Shown here: piece after piece, positions 29,887 through 38,800 of the stretch | Numbering within the stretch: the stretch's first letter is position 1 | How the letters are laid out: every line of letters begins with the position of its first letter | NCBI RefSeq assembly: GCF_902459585.1 | Contig: NZ_CABPSC010000002.1 | Coordinates: 1 to 64,000 of the forward strand | Origin: Pandoraea nosoerga | Lineage (GTDB): Bacteria; Pseudomonadota; Gammaproteobacteria; Burkholderiales; Burkholderiaceae | Reading direction: 5' to 3' | Length of the DNA: 64,000 bases | Position numbers and translations under genes: made by a program | The notes under the pieces: generated by a model | Database searches by the model: none | The model's input: only the letters and a program-made list of their open reading frames with translations | Told to the model about the DNA's origin: nothing

Positions 29887-30444
29887 TTACACCGCGGCGA
29901 GCGCTTCCTCAACCGTGACGACGCGCGCGAACCGATCGACGAGTACCGTTTCGGTCCGCTCCTTGAGTTCTTCCACCGACAGTTCGCGGCCGGTGCGGGG
30001 GTGCCGCATCGGGAACGTGAGTGTGGCCTCGGTCACGAAGTCGACGTCGTAGCCGGCGTCGGACGCGGCCCGCGTGGTCGTCTCGCAGCATTGTTCGGTG
30101 CGAATGCCCGAGACGATCAGGCGAGTGATGCCGTGCTCGATCAGCCACGCGCCGAGCGTGGAGCCCGCGAGAGCGCTGTGCCTCGTCTTGTCGACGGTGA
30201 CGGCCGGCGCGATGCGCAGTTCCTCGAGCGTGCGCACGAAGCCCGACTCGCGCGAGAACGGACCCGACGAGACGTGGAACACCTGCACCACGGGAATGCC
30301 CCTGGCGACGGCGCCGTCGATGAGGGCCTGCTGGCGCTCGAAGTACCTCGCGAGGTCGTCCTCGCGCCAGAACGGGCGCTGGCGAAACGACTCCTGCGCA
30401 TCGATGACCAGCAGGGCGGTGCGGGGGGATGGGACTTGTGACAT
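29887..30444 (-). CDS. Cysteine hydrolase, isochorismatase family
   Basis: A 185-residue alpha/beta hydrolase of the isochorismatase/nicotinamidase group. The catalytic triad is visible: Asp15 in LLVIDAQESF, Lys86 in VTVDKTRHSA and Cys119 in GIRTEQCCETT. The GIRT(E)QCCETT loop and EATLTFPMRHP suggest the YcaC/hydrolase branch with an unknown amide substrate. The gene follows the broken ornithine-cyclodeaminase-family gene by 144 bp and precedes the GlxA-type regulator by 60 bp, all on the minus strand. Substrate cannot be assigned. Confidence 0.85.
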   Translation of the reverse strand: MSQVPSPRTALLVIDAQESFRQRPFWREDDLARYFERQQALIDGAVARGIPVVQVFHVSSGPFSRESGFVRTLEELRIAPAVTVDKTRHSALAGSTLGAWLIEHGITRLIVSGIRTEQCCETTTRAASDAGYDVDFVTEATLTFPMRHPRTGRELSVEELKERTETVLVDRFARVVTVEEALAAV

Positions 30445-30525
30445 TTGCGGCTCCGTATGACGGTTGACGATAGCCCCATCGTAGGGTCGCGTGCGTTATC
30501 GCGACAGGCCGGGCGCAGACCGGAA

Positions 30526-30555
30526 CCGGACGGATCCGGACGAATCCGGACATCG
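30526..30555. repeat. 10-bp repeat upstream of the cysteine hydrolase
   Basis: Three units of the form ccggac(g)(g/a)at lie in the 144-bp gap between two minus-strand genes. Copies differ at one to three positions. Confidence 0.65.
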
Positions 30556-30588
30556 GGGGCGGCTGCCCGACGCCGATCACCACCCGGC

Positions 30589-31604
30589 TCAGATTGCGAC
30601 GCGGGCGCCCGCGCCGGCGTCCTGTGCGCGTTGATACAACGCGGCGGCAAGCGCCACGTCCTGCGCGCCCATGCCGAGTGATTTGAACAACGTGACCGAT
30701 GCCGCGTCGGTGCGCCCCGGATGCGCGCCCACCACGATCTCGCCGAGTTCGGCGAGCAGGTGCTCCGGTCCGATCCGGCCTTCGGCGGCTGCGGCGAGAT
30801 AGTCGCCCGATTCGTTGATCGTCGACTCACGCCGGTCGACGAAGAGCTGCCCCAGGGCCATGAGCGCCGTGTCGGCCTCGCGATGGCGCGGCGTGCTGCT
30901 GCCCACGAGGTTCACATGCGTGCCCGGTGCGAGCCATTTCGCCTCGAGCACGGGGTCCGTCGCGTTGGTGACCGTGACGACGATGTCGGCGTCGCGCACG
31001 GCGTCCTGAACGCTGCCTGCCGCCTCCAGCGTGACATCGTAGTGCGGCTGGACGGCGTCGACGAATCGCTGCGCACTCTCGAGCGAGCGGCTTGCCACAC
31101 GCACGTGACGCAGGGGCCGCGCCGCCACCAGCGCCGCGAGATGCCAATGCGCCTGATGGCCGGCGCCGATGAGCGCAAGACGCGTCGCATCGTGGCGGGC
31201 CAGCAGCCGTGTGGCCAGGCCGGTCACCGCCGCCGTGCGAATGCCTGTGATCTGCGCAGCGTTCATGATGGCTAGCAGCTCGCCCGTCTCGCCGCTCATG
31301 AGCACGACACAGCCTTGGTGCGGATCCTTGCCCAACGTGCTGTTGCCCGGGAAGAACGTGCCGACCTTGGCGCCGTAGACGGGCTCGCCGCCGCCGATGA
31401 AGGCGGGCATCATGCCCAGCAGTCCCTTGGCGCCAAGCGCCTCGGGCGGGCGCACGATCTGGCGCAGCGGCAGATGGATCTGGCCGCGTGCGAGCGCGGC
31501 GAACATGTCCGACATCACGGGGATGGCGTCGGCGACCGGCATCAACGCGGGACTTGCGCGGCGTCGAGCACGAGCACGGCGGGCGAGGGTGAGGTGGCGC
31601 TCAT
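30589..31604 (-). pseudogene. Ornithine cyclodeaminase/mu-crystallin family gene with early frameshift
   Basis: An NAD(P)-dependent imine reductase-type enzyme (ornithine cyclodeaminase, pyrroline-2-carboxylate reductase, iminosuccinate reductase and EutC belong here). The main frame (31542 to 30589, 317 residues from ATG) has IRTAAVTGLATRLLARHDA, LALIGAGHQAHWHLAAL (Rossmann loop) and VNLVGSSTP. The family's first strand is missing from that frame but is encoded just upstream from ATG 31604 as MSATSPSPAVLVLDAAQVPR in the next frame. It ends at a TGA that overlaps the downstream ATG (TGATG). Restoring one base would give VPRLMPVADA, the expected junction. It is either a true one-base deletion, a sequencing error, or translational coupling of two parts. 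Confidence 0.75.
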
Positions 31605-31634
31605 CGGGGCGAACCTGGGCGGGGCATGCTGGAC

Positions 31635-31679
31635 AGTAGTGGCAGTAGCAGCAGTAGCGGCAGTAGCGGCAGTAGCGGC
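31635..31679. repeat. 9-bp tandem repeat agtagcggc
   Basis: Five units of agtagcggc (two with single changes) lie in the gap between the dehydratase stop and the start of the broken cyclodeaminase-family gene. Confidence 0.9.
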
Positions 31680-31717
31680 GAGGACGGTCTCAATGGTGGA
31701 GAAACGGCGAGCGCGTG

Positions 31718-32746
31718 TCAGCGGCCGCCCTGCGCGGCGAGCGCGGCGTCGATGTGGCGCTGGAATGTCGCCGTGTCGGTGTTCGTCCCGCACAGCAGCA
31801 CGCCCACTCGCTTGCCGAGGAGCGTCTCGCGCAACGGCCCCATGAGGGCGGCGGTCGCAGCCGCGCACGCCGGTTCGACCGCGAGCTTCAACTCGCGGAA
31901 CAACGTGAGCATGCCGGCGCGCATCTGGTCGTCGGTCACCGTGACCAGCTCGTCGATATGGCGACGGCACAGCGTGTAGCTATAGCGTTCCGTGTGCGGC
32001 GCCATCAGACTGTCGGCGATGCCCGTCATCGGGCCCATCTTGATGGGGCCGCCGGCGGCGAAACTCTGCGCCATGGCGTCCGCGCCGGCGGGCTCCACGC
32101 CGTAGACCTTCACGTGCGGCGCGAACAGCTTGAAGGCCGTTGCCACGCCCGCGATCAGTCCGCCGCCGCCGATGGGCACGATCACCGCATCGAGCTCCGG
32201 CGCCTGCCGGGCCCACTCGTAACCGAGCGTGGCCGTGCCGAGCACCGTCCGGTAGCCGTTGAACGGATGCACGAAGTAGCGGCCTTCGTCCTGCTCCACG
32301 CGCTTGACGATGTCGAACGCCTCGTGCACGTTCTCGGCGAGCACCAGATCCGCACCGTACTCGCGGCACAGGGACGAGCGCGCCGGGCTTGCCGTCTTGA
32401 GCATCACCGTCTTGGCGGCCACGCCCATCGCCTGCGCGGCGTAAGCCACGGCCACGGCATGGTTGCCCGCCGACACGCACGTCACGCCGGCCTTGCGCTG
32501 GGCGTCGTCAAGCGAGAGCAGGTTGGAGAAGGCGCCGCGCGCCTTGAACGTGCCGGACGCCTGCAGTAGTTCGAACTTGAACGTCACGCGCGTATCGCCC
32601 AGCGTCGGGAAGTCGCCGCGCGTGAACACCGGCGTGGTGCGCACGTATCGCTTGAGTGTCTCGTGCAGGGCCGCGATGGCGTCCCGGGTCGGCGCGGGCT
32701 GGCCGTCGATGGTCTCGGCGTGCAGGTCGGGGGTCGATTGCGTCAC
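31718..32746 (-). CDS. PLP-dependent threonine/hydroxyaspartate-type ammonia-lyase
   Basis: A 342-residue fold-type II PLP enzyme related to threonine dehydratase, serine dehydratase, hydroxyaspartate dehydratase and EutB. The PLP Lys lies in LLQASGTFKARGAF, the phosphate or substrate loop in SAGNHAVAVAYAA, and GGGGLIAG is the PLP-phosphate glycine loop. The start is GTG 32746, eight bases after ggagac; an ATG 20 bases upstream opens only a seven-codon frame whose TGA overlaps the GTG. Length excludes an IlvA-type regulatory domain. The next gene downstream is the imine-reductase-family gene, so the pair could convert a hydroxy-amino acid by way of its imine (inference). Confidence 0.85.
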   Translation of the reverse strand: MTQSTPDLHAETIDGQPAPTRDAIAALHETLKRYVRTTPVFTRGDFPTLGDTRVTFKFELLQASGTFKARGAFSNLLSLDDAQRKAGVTCVSAGNHAVAVAYAAQAMGVAAKTVMLKTASPARSSLCREYGADLVLAENVHEAFDIVKRVEQDEGRYFVHPFNGYRTVLGTATLGYEWARQAPELDAVIVPIGGGGLIAGVATAFKLFAPHVKVYGVEPAGADAMAQSFAAGGPIKMGPMTGIADSLMAPHTERYSYTLCRRHIDELVTVTDDQMRAGMLTLFRELKLAVEPACAAATAALMGPLRETLLGKRVGVLLCGTNTDTATFQRHIDAALAAQGGR

Positions 32747-32789
32747 TTGAAACTTGTCTCCGTCATGAAGGCCCGCAAGCCGGGCTCCG

Positions 32790-32819
32790 GAAAAGCACCT
32801 GCGCGACACGTCGCGCAGG
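32790..32819 (-). terminator. Intrinsic terminator after the MHS transporter gene
   Basis: On the minus strand a stem of nine pairs, cctgcgcga / tcgcgcagg, with a 4-nt loop runs into tgctttt. It separates the transporter gene from the dehydratase gene. Confidence 0.6.
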
Positions 32820-32904
32820 GCGCCACTGATAGGACCGCGATCGCATGGGCGTATCGCGATTTGCCGCGCCTGCCGCGCCGCAGCGGGCAAAGCGCACGCT
32901 GGCC

Positions 32905-34191
32905 TCAGCGCAGGCCGAGCGTGCGGCTGCGCAGCAGCGCGGTAATGCTGATCACGGCGGCGAAAATCAGATAGAAGCTCGGGGCAAGCTTGTTGCCGGT
33001 CGCGCCGATGAGCCACGTAATGATAAACGGCGCGAAGCCGCCGAACACGGTCGCCGCGATGTTGTAGCCGAGCGAGAGGCCCGTCGTGCGCACCTGCACC
33101 GGGAAGAGCTCGGTGAGCAGTGCGGGCAGTGCGCCGAAGTACGTGGTCATCAGCAGGCCGAGCACGATCTGGAACACCATCAGCGAGGCGAACGTCGGAT
33201 TCGCATCGAGATAGCGGAACATCGGATAGACAAGGATCAGCAGGGCGACAGCCGCGGCGAGCATCGGCTTGATGCGGCCATGCGTGTCCGACCAGTGGCC
33301 GACGATGGGCGCGACGATCAGCTGCACCACACCGGTGAGCAGCACCGCCGAGAACGCCGCGGAGGACGGCAGGCCGAGCTGCTTCACGGCGTAAGTCGGC
33401 ATGTAGAGCACCAGGTACGTCGCCACGGTCGCCATTACGACGACGCCGATGGCAAGCAGCAGGCGCTCCTTCTGGCTCGCGAACGTGTCGCGCAGCGGGC
33501 TTTGCGTGGGCTCGATGTCGAGGAACTCGGGCGTCTCGTCCAGGCGCCGGCGGATGTAGTACGCGACCGGGCCGATGAGCAGGCCGAAGAAGAACGGGAT
33601 GCGCCAACCCCAGGACGCCATCGCCTCGGGCGACAGATTGCCCGTGAGCAGCGCGCCGAACCCGGCGGCCAGCAGCGTGGTGAGGCCTTGCGAGGCGACC
33701 TGCCAGCTCGAGAAGAAGCCGCGCCGCTGCGGGGCGTGCTCGGCAAGAAATGCCGTGGCGCTGCCGAACTCGCCGCCGGCCGAGAAGCCCTGCACCATGC
33801 GCGCGATGACGATGCCCACCGGCGCGAGCACGCCGATCGCGGCGTAGGTCGGCATGATCGCGATGAGCAGCGTGCCGACCATCATCAGCACGATCGAGAG
33901 CGTGAGGGCGGCCTTGCGTCCGGCGCGGTCGGCATAGGCGCCGATCACGATGGCGCCGAGCGGGCGCATGAAGAACGACACGCCGAACGTGCCGAGCGTG
34001 AGCAGCAGCGACACCGTGTCGTTGCCGGTCGGGAAGAACAGCTTGGCGATGGTCACGGCGAAGAAGCCGTACACCACGAGATCGAACCACTCGAGCGCAT
34101 TGCCGATCGAGGCCGATACGATGACACGCCAGGCGTGCGGGGACGTGCGGGCGGCAGGGGCCGTCGCGTTGGGGGCTGCGCTTGCGCTCAT
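32905..34191 (-). CDS. MFS transporter of the metabolite/H+ symporter (MHS) group
   Basis: A 428-residue twelve-helix transporter. The N-terminus IGNALEWFDLVVYGFFAVTI is typical of MHS proteins such as ProP, KgtP and ShiA. MFS loop motifs are present in GAYADRAGRKAALTLSI, and VQGFSAGGEFGSATAFLAEHAP is an MHS signature. The cargo is probably a small acid or zwitterion, which suits the amino-acid enzymes around it, but cannot be named. ATG 34191 lies seven bases after ggagat. The upstream in-frame start at 34338 is unlikely. Confidence 0.88.
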   Translation of the reverse strand: MSASAAPNATAPAARTSPHAWRVIVSASIGNALEWFDLVVYGFFAVTIAKLFFPTGNDTVSLLLTLGTFGVSFFMRPLGAIVIGAYADRAGRKAALTLSIVLMMVGTLLIAIMPTYAAIGVLAPVGIVIARMVQGFSAGGEFGSATAFLAEHAPQRRGFFSSWQVASQGLTTLLAAGFGALLTGNLSPEAMASWGWRIPFFFGLLIGPVAYYIRRRLDETPEFLDIEPTQSPLRDTFASQKERLLLAIGVVVMATVATYLVLYMPTYAVKQLGLPSSAAFSAVLLTGVVQLIVAPIVGHWSDTHGRIKPMLAAAVALLILVYPMFRYLDANPTFASLMVFQIVLGLLMTTYFGALPALLTELFPVQVRTTGLSLGYNIAATVFGGFAPFIITWLIGATGNKLAPSFYLIFAAVISITALLRSRTLGLR

Positions 34192-34328
34192 GGGCGAGAT
34201 CTCCAAAACCTGTCTGGCGTTGTGTGCTTGTAATGTTGCGAAGGGGTTGTCCTGTGCGCCCATTCTTTTGCAGGCGTCTGGTACTGCGTACAACGGTGTC
34301 CCGGCGCCGTACCGGCCGTCCAAGACAA

Positions 34329-34359
34329 CGGGCCGCACCCGCGAAGCGGATACGGCCCG
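34329..34359 (-). terminator. Hairpin after the ArgE-like gene
   Basis: The stem cgggccg / cggcccg contains an inner ccgc / gcgg and lies 52 bp past the argE stop, with little T tract. It is a moderate terminator candidate. Confidence 0.4.
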
Positions 34360-34410
34360 GCAAACGTCACGTCTTCATGCTGGCGTCGCAGGCGAGCATG
34401 GCGGCCCGTC

Positions 34411-35628
34411 TCAGGCGTCGACCGTGTTGCTGCGAATGAGCTTTTGCAGGAACGATTCGCACTGCGCGATCTGTTCGAGCGACACGAATTCGTTGGGCTT
34501 GTGCGCCTGCTCGATGTTGCCCGGGCCGCACACGATCGAGGGCACGCCCGCGAGCTGGAACTGGCCCGCTTCGGTGCCGTAGGCGACCTTGCGCTTGTCG
34601 GTGTCCTTGGTGAGCGCGCGCACGAGTTGCGTGATGGCGTCCTGCTCCGAGGCGTCGAGCGCCGGCGCGGCGGCAATCTTCTTGAATTCGATGCCTGCGC
34701 CCGGATGCTCCTCGCGCATCTTCGGCACGAGCTCTTGCGCCGCGTATTGCTGGATGCGCTGGAAGATGCCTTCGGCGTCCACGCCCGGCAGGTTGCGGTA
34801 CTCGAAGACGAATTCGCACAGGGCCGGAATCGTGTTGAGCGCAATGCCGCCCGAGATCGTGCCTGTCTGCGCCGTGGTGAACGGCACGTCGAAGAGCTCG
34901 TCGAACGGGCCGTTTTGCTTGAAGTGATCGGCCAGATCGCGGATGTAGCAGATAAGGCGCGCCGCGTATTCGATGGCGTTCGAGCCCTTGGGCGTGAGCG
35001 AGGAGTGCGCGGCGTGGCCGCGCACGCAGCAGTGATAGGCGTTGATGCCTTTGTGCGCGACGATCACGCGCATGCTCGTGGGCTCGCCCACGATGCAGCC
35101 GTCCGGGCGAATGCCGCGCTCGCGCAGCTCGGCGAGCATCACCGGCGCGCCCACGCAGCCGATTTCTTCGTCATACGAGAACGCGAAGTGGAACGGCGTC
35201 TTGAGCCTGGCCTCGCGCATGGCGGGCAGCATCGTCATGACCGAGCCGATGAAGCCCTTCATGTCGCACGTGCCGCGGCCGTAGAGGTTGCCGTCGCGCA
35301 CCACGGGTTTGAACGGATCGGTGTCCCAGGCCTGGCCGTCGACCGGCACCACGTCGGTGTGGCCCGAGAGGACGATGCCGCCCTGCGTATTGCCGTCGGC
35401 GGCGGGCAGCGTCACGAACAGGTTGGCCTTGCGCTTGGTGGCGTCGTAGGACAGCCACGGCTCCACACCGGCGTCCTTGAGCGAATCGCGTACCGTCTCG
35501 ATCAGGCCGAGGTTCGACTCGCGGCTCGTGGTGTCGATGCTCACCAGCTTCGTGATCCAGTCGAGCGATGCCGGCTGGGCCTCTGTGGCGGCCTGCGCTG
35601 CGATGGCTTGGGGGGAAGCGCTTGTCAT
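34411..35628 (-). CDS. argE: ArgE-type M20 deacetylase (acetylornithine deacetylase)
   Basis: A 405-residue zinc peptidase-family enzyme. Metal-site motifs are LSGHTDVVPVD, GRGTCDMKGFIGS and SYDEEIGCVGAP, with the DEE catalytic base. VGEPTSMRVIVAHKG and AHSSLTPKGSNAIEYAARLI match ArgE. ArgE removes acetyl from N-acetylornithine, but betaproteobacteria usually recycle acetyl with ArgJ, so a catabolic role on another N-acyl amino acid is possible. ATG 35628 follows ggagattcga. A promoter candidate lies about 65 bp upstream. Confidence 0.85.
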   Translation of the reverse strand: MTSASPQAIAAQAATEAQPASLDWITKLVSIDTTSRESNLGLIETVRDSLKDAGVEPWLSYDATKRKANLFVTLPAADGNTQGGIVLSGHTDVVPVDGQAWDTDPFKPVVRDGNLYGRGTCDMKGFIGSVMTMLPAMREARLKTPFHFAFSYDEEIGCVGAPVMLAELRERGIRPDGCIVGEPTSMRVIVAHKGINAYHCCVRGHAAHSSLTPKGSNAIEYAARLICYIRDLADHFKQNGPFDELFDVPFTTAQTGTISGGIALNTIPALCEFVFEYRNLPGVDAEGIFQRIQQYAAQELVPKMREEHPGAGIEFKKIAAAPALDASEQDAITQLVRALTKDTDKRKVAYGTEAGQFQLAGVPSIVCGPGNIEQAHKPNEFVSLEQIAQCESFLQKLIRSNTVDA

Positions 35629-35691
35629 TCGAATCTCCGGAAATCTGCCAGTCATGTGCGTCACATGGTCTGGGAAATGGTACTCAAAAAT

Positions 35692-35720
35692 AATTTAGAG
35701 GTAAAAGGTTGCTCACACAA
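35692..35720 (-). promoter_or_regulatory. Promoter candidate for argE
   Basis: On the minus strand, TTGTGT (35720-35715), 17 bp and TAAATT (35697-35692) sit in an AT-rich patch between mfd and argE. Initiation would fall near 35685. Confidence 0.5.
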
Positions 35721-35873
35721 CATTTCTTACCTCGCGGGAATCGGCGGGCTGGGCAAGGGTTTGCCCGGTACGCCGGAATCGGGAAATCGGGAGGTGGCCG
35801 AAATTGGTGCGGTGCACACCGGCGGGCGGCCGTCTGTGGCCGCTCGCCGCGCGTGGGAACGAGCGGATGGACG

Positions 35874-38800
35874 TCACGCCGCGCGCGCCACGGGCGAGCC
35901 CAGCGCGCGCAGCGTCTCCTTGATGGCACGCACGCGATCGCTCAACTGCGCGTGCCTGAGCTCGACGCGCAGCTTGTCCTGACCGGCGAGCTTGATGTGA
36001 CGATGCTTCTGCACGAGCTCGATGATGCGCATCGGGTCGACGGCCGGTGTCGGCTCGAACTGCAGCGCGATCGCTTCCTCGCTCGCGTCGATCTTCGTGA
36101 TGCCCAGCGGCTTGGCCAGCAGACGCAGGCGATGCGTCTCGATGAGAGCCTGCGCCTGTTGCGGCAGCTTGCCGAAGCGATCGACGAGCTCCTCCTGAAT
36201 CGTGTCGATGGCGTCGGCGTGCGTGCCGTTGGCGAGCCGCTTGTAGAGCGAGAGGCGCTCCTGAACGTCGGCGCAATAGTCATTGGGCAAAATGGCCGGC
36301 ACGTGCAGGTTGATCTCGGTCGTGGCGGCCAGCGGCGCCGTCAGGTCCGGCTCACGGCCGGCCTTGAGCGCGCTCACGGCGTCGGCCAGCATGTCCGTAT
36401 AGAGCTGGAAGCCGATCTCGTGAATTTCGCCCGACTGCTTGTCGCCGAGCACTTCACCCGCGCCGCGAATCTCCAGGTCGTGCATGGCGAGGTAGAACCC
36501 CGCGCCGAGTTCTTCCATCTGCTGAATCGCTTCCAGGCGTCGCTGCGCCTGCTTGGTCAGCGCCTTCGGATCGTGCACGAGCAGATACGCATACGCCTGG
36601 TGATGCGAGCGGCCCACGCGGCCGCGCAACTGGTGCAACTGCGCCAGACCGAACTTGTCCGCGCGATGCATCAGGATCGTGTTGGCGGTGGGCACGTCGA
36701 TACCGGTCTCGATGATGGTGGTGCACAGCAGCACGTTGGCGCGCTGCGTGACGAAATCGCGCATCACGCGCTCCAGATCGCGCTCGTGCATCTGCCCGTG
36801 GGCGACGACGATGCGCGCTTCGGGCACGAGGGCTTCGAGCTGCGCCTTGCGGTTCTCGATGGTCTCGACCTCGTTGTGCAGGAAGTACACCTGGCCGCCG
36901 CGCTTGAGTTCGCGCAGCATGGCCTCGCGAATCACGCCGTCTTCCTCGCGCCGCACGAACGTCTTGATCGCCAGGCGCTTTTGCGGCGCGGTGGCGATGA
37001 CCGAAAAGTCGCGCAGGCCTTCGAGCGCCATGCCCAGCGTGCGCGGGATCGGCGTGGCGGTGAGCGTGAGCACGTCCACTTCGGCGCGCAGCGCCTTGAG
37101 CGCCTCCTTCTGACGCACGCCGAACCGATGTTCCTCGTCGATGATCACGAGCCCCAGGCGCTGGAATTGGATGTCGTTCGAGAGCAGCTTGTGCGTGCCG
37201 ATGACGATGTCCACCTGTCCTTCGTTGATTGCCTTCACGCTCGCATTGACTTCCTTCGCCGTCTTGAAGCGCGAGAGCTCCGCAATGCGCACCGGCCAGT
37301 CCGCGAAGCGATCCGAGAAGGTCTGCGCGTGCTGCTCGGCGAGCAGCGTGGTGGGCGCGAGCAGGGCCACCTGCTTGCCGTCGAGCACGGCGATGAAAGC
37401 TGCGCGCAGCGCCACTTCGGTCTTGCCGAAACCGACGTCGCCGCACACCAGACGGTCCATCGGGCGACCGCTCGTCATGTCGCTCATCACGGCCGCGATG
37501 GCGGCGGCCTGGTCCGGCGTCTCCTCGAAACCGAAACTGTCGGCAAACTTCTCGTAGTCGCGCGGCGAGAGTTCGAACGCATACCCCGAGCGCGCGGCGC
37601 GTCGGGCGTAGAGATTGAGCAGTTCGGCGGCGGTGTCGCGAATCTGCTGCGCCGCGCGGCGCTTGGCGCGCTCCCACTGTCCCGAGCCCAGCGAGTGCAG
37701 CGGCGCGGTGTCGGGGTCGGCGCCGCTGTAGCGTGAGATCAGGTGCAACTGCGAGACCGGCACGTACAGCTTGCTGTCGCCCGAGTATTCGAGATGCAGG
37801 AACTCGGTCTCGCCTTCGCCGAGGTCCATGCTCACGAGACCCTGATAGCGACCAATGCCATGCTGGCTGTGCACGACCGGGTCGCCGACCTTGAGCTCGG
37901 CAAGATCGCGCACCATCGAGTCGACCGACGTCGCCTGTTCCTGGCGGCGCCTGCCAGCTCGGCGCGCGAGGCCTTCGTAGAGCTCGTTCTCGGTAATGAA
38001 CGCGAGGTCTTCCGTCGGCAGCAGGAAGCCCGCGGCGAGCGGCGCGACGCCAATGGCAAAGCGCGCGTCGGACGTGAGGAAGTCCTCGAGCGACTCGACC
38101 GTGGCCGGTCGCAGATCGTTGTCGTGCAGCAGTTGCAGCAGCGTTTCGCGCCGGCCTGCCGAGTCCGCGCATAGCAGCACGCGCGCGGGCGTGCGGGCGA
38201 GATACGCGCGCAGCGCCGCGAGCGGGTCGTCGGCGCGCCGGTTGATTGCGAGCGGCGGCAGGGCGATCGCCCAGGAGCCGTCGCCTGGCGTCGGCAGTGT
38301 CAATCGCGCGAAAGGCTTGGCGAGCGCGAAGAAGTCCTGATCGAGCAGGAATAGCTGTTCGGGCGGCAGCACCGGCCGTTCGCGATCGTGCGACAGGAAG
38401 TTGTAGCGCTGGCGCGTATCGTTCCAGAAGCGGTGAATCGCCGCTTCCAGATCGCCGACGAAGACCAGTTGCGCGTCGGCGGGCAGATAATGGAAAAGCG
38501 TGGCCGTCTCTTCGAAGAACAGCGGCAGGTAGTATTCGATGCCCGCCGAGGGCACGCCGCTGCCGATGTCCTTGTAGATGGGGCTGCGGCTCGGGTCGCC
38601 TTCGAACACTTCGCGCCAGCGGCCGCGAAAGGCCGTGCGGGCTGGCTCGTCGAACGGAAATTCGCGCCCGGGCAGCAGGCGCACTTCCTTGACCGGATAC
38701 AGGCTGCGCTGCGTGTCCGGGTCGAACGCGCGGATGCTGTCGACCGTGTCGTCGAACAGGTCGAGGCGGTAGGGCAGCGCCGAGCCCATGGGGAAGAGGT

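Noticed and set aside
32743-32766. Seven-codon ATG frame overlapping the dehydratase start
   Set aside because: Its stop overlaps the GTG start (GTGA), suggesting a leader peptide. It has no ribosome site of its own, the GTG has a good one, and a chance overlap is likelier.
35709-37736. A 675-codon open frame on the plus strand opposite mfd
   Set aside because: It lies wholly antisense to the well-conserved mfd gene. It is Arg/His/Gly-rich with no recognisable domain, as expected from high-GC third positions read on the other strand.
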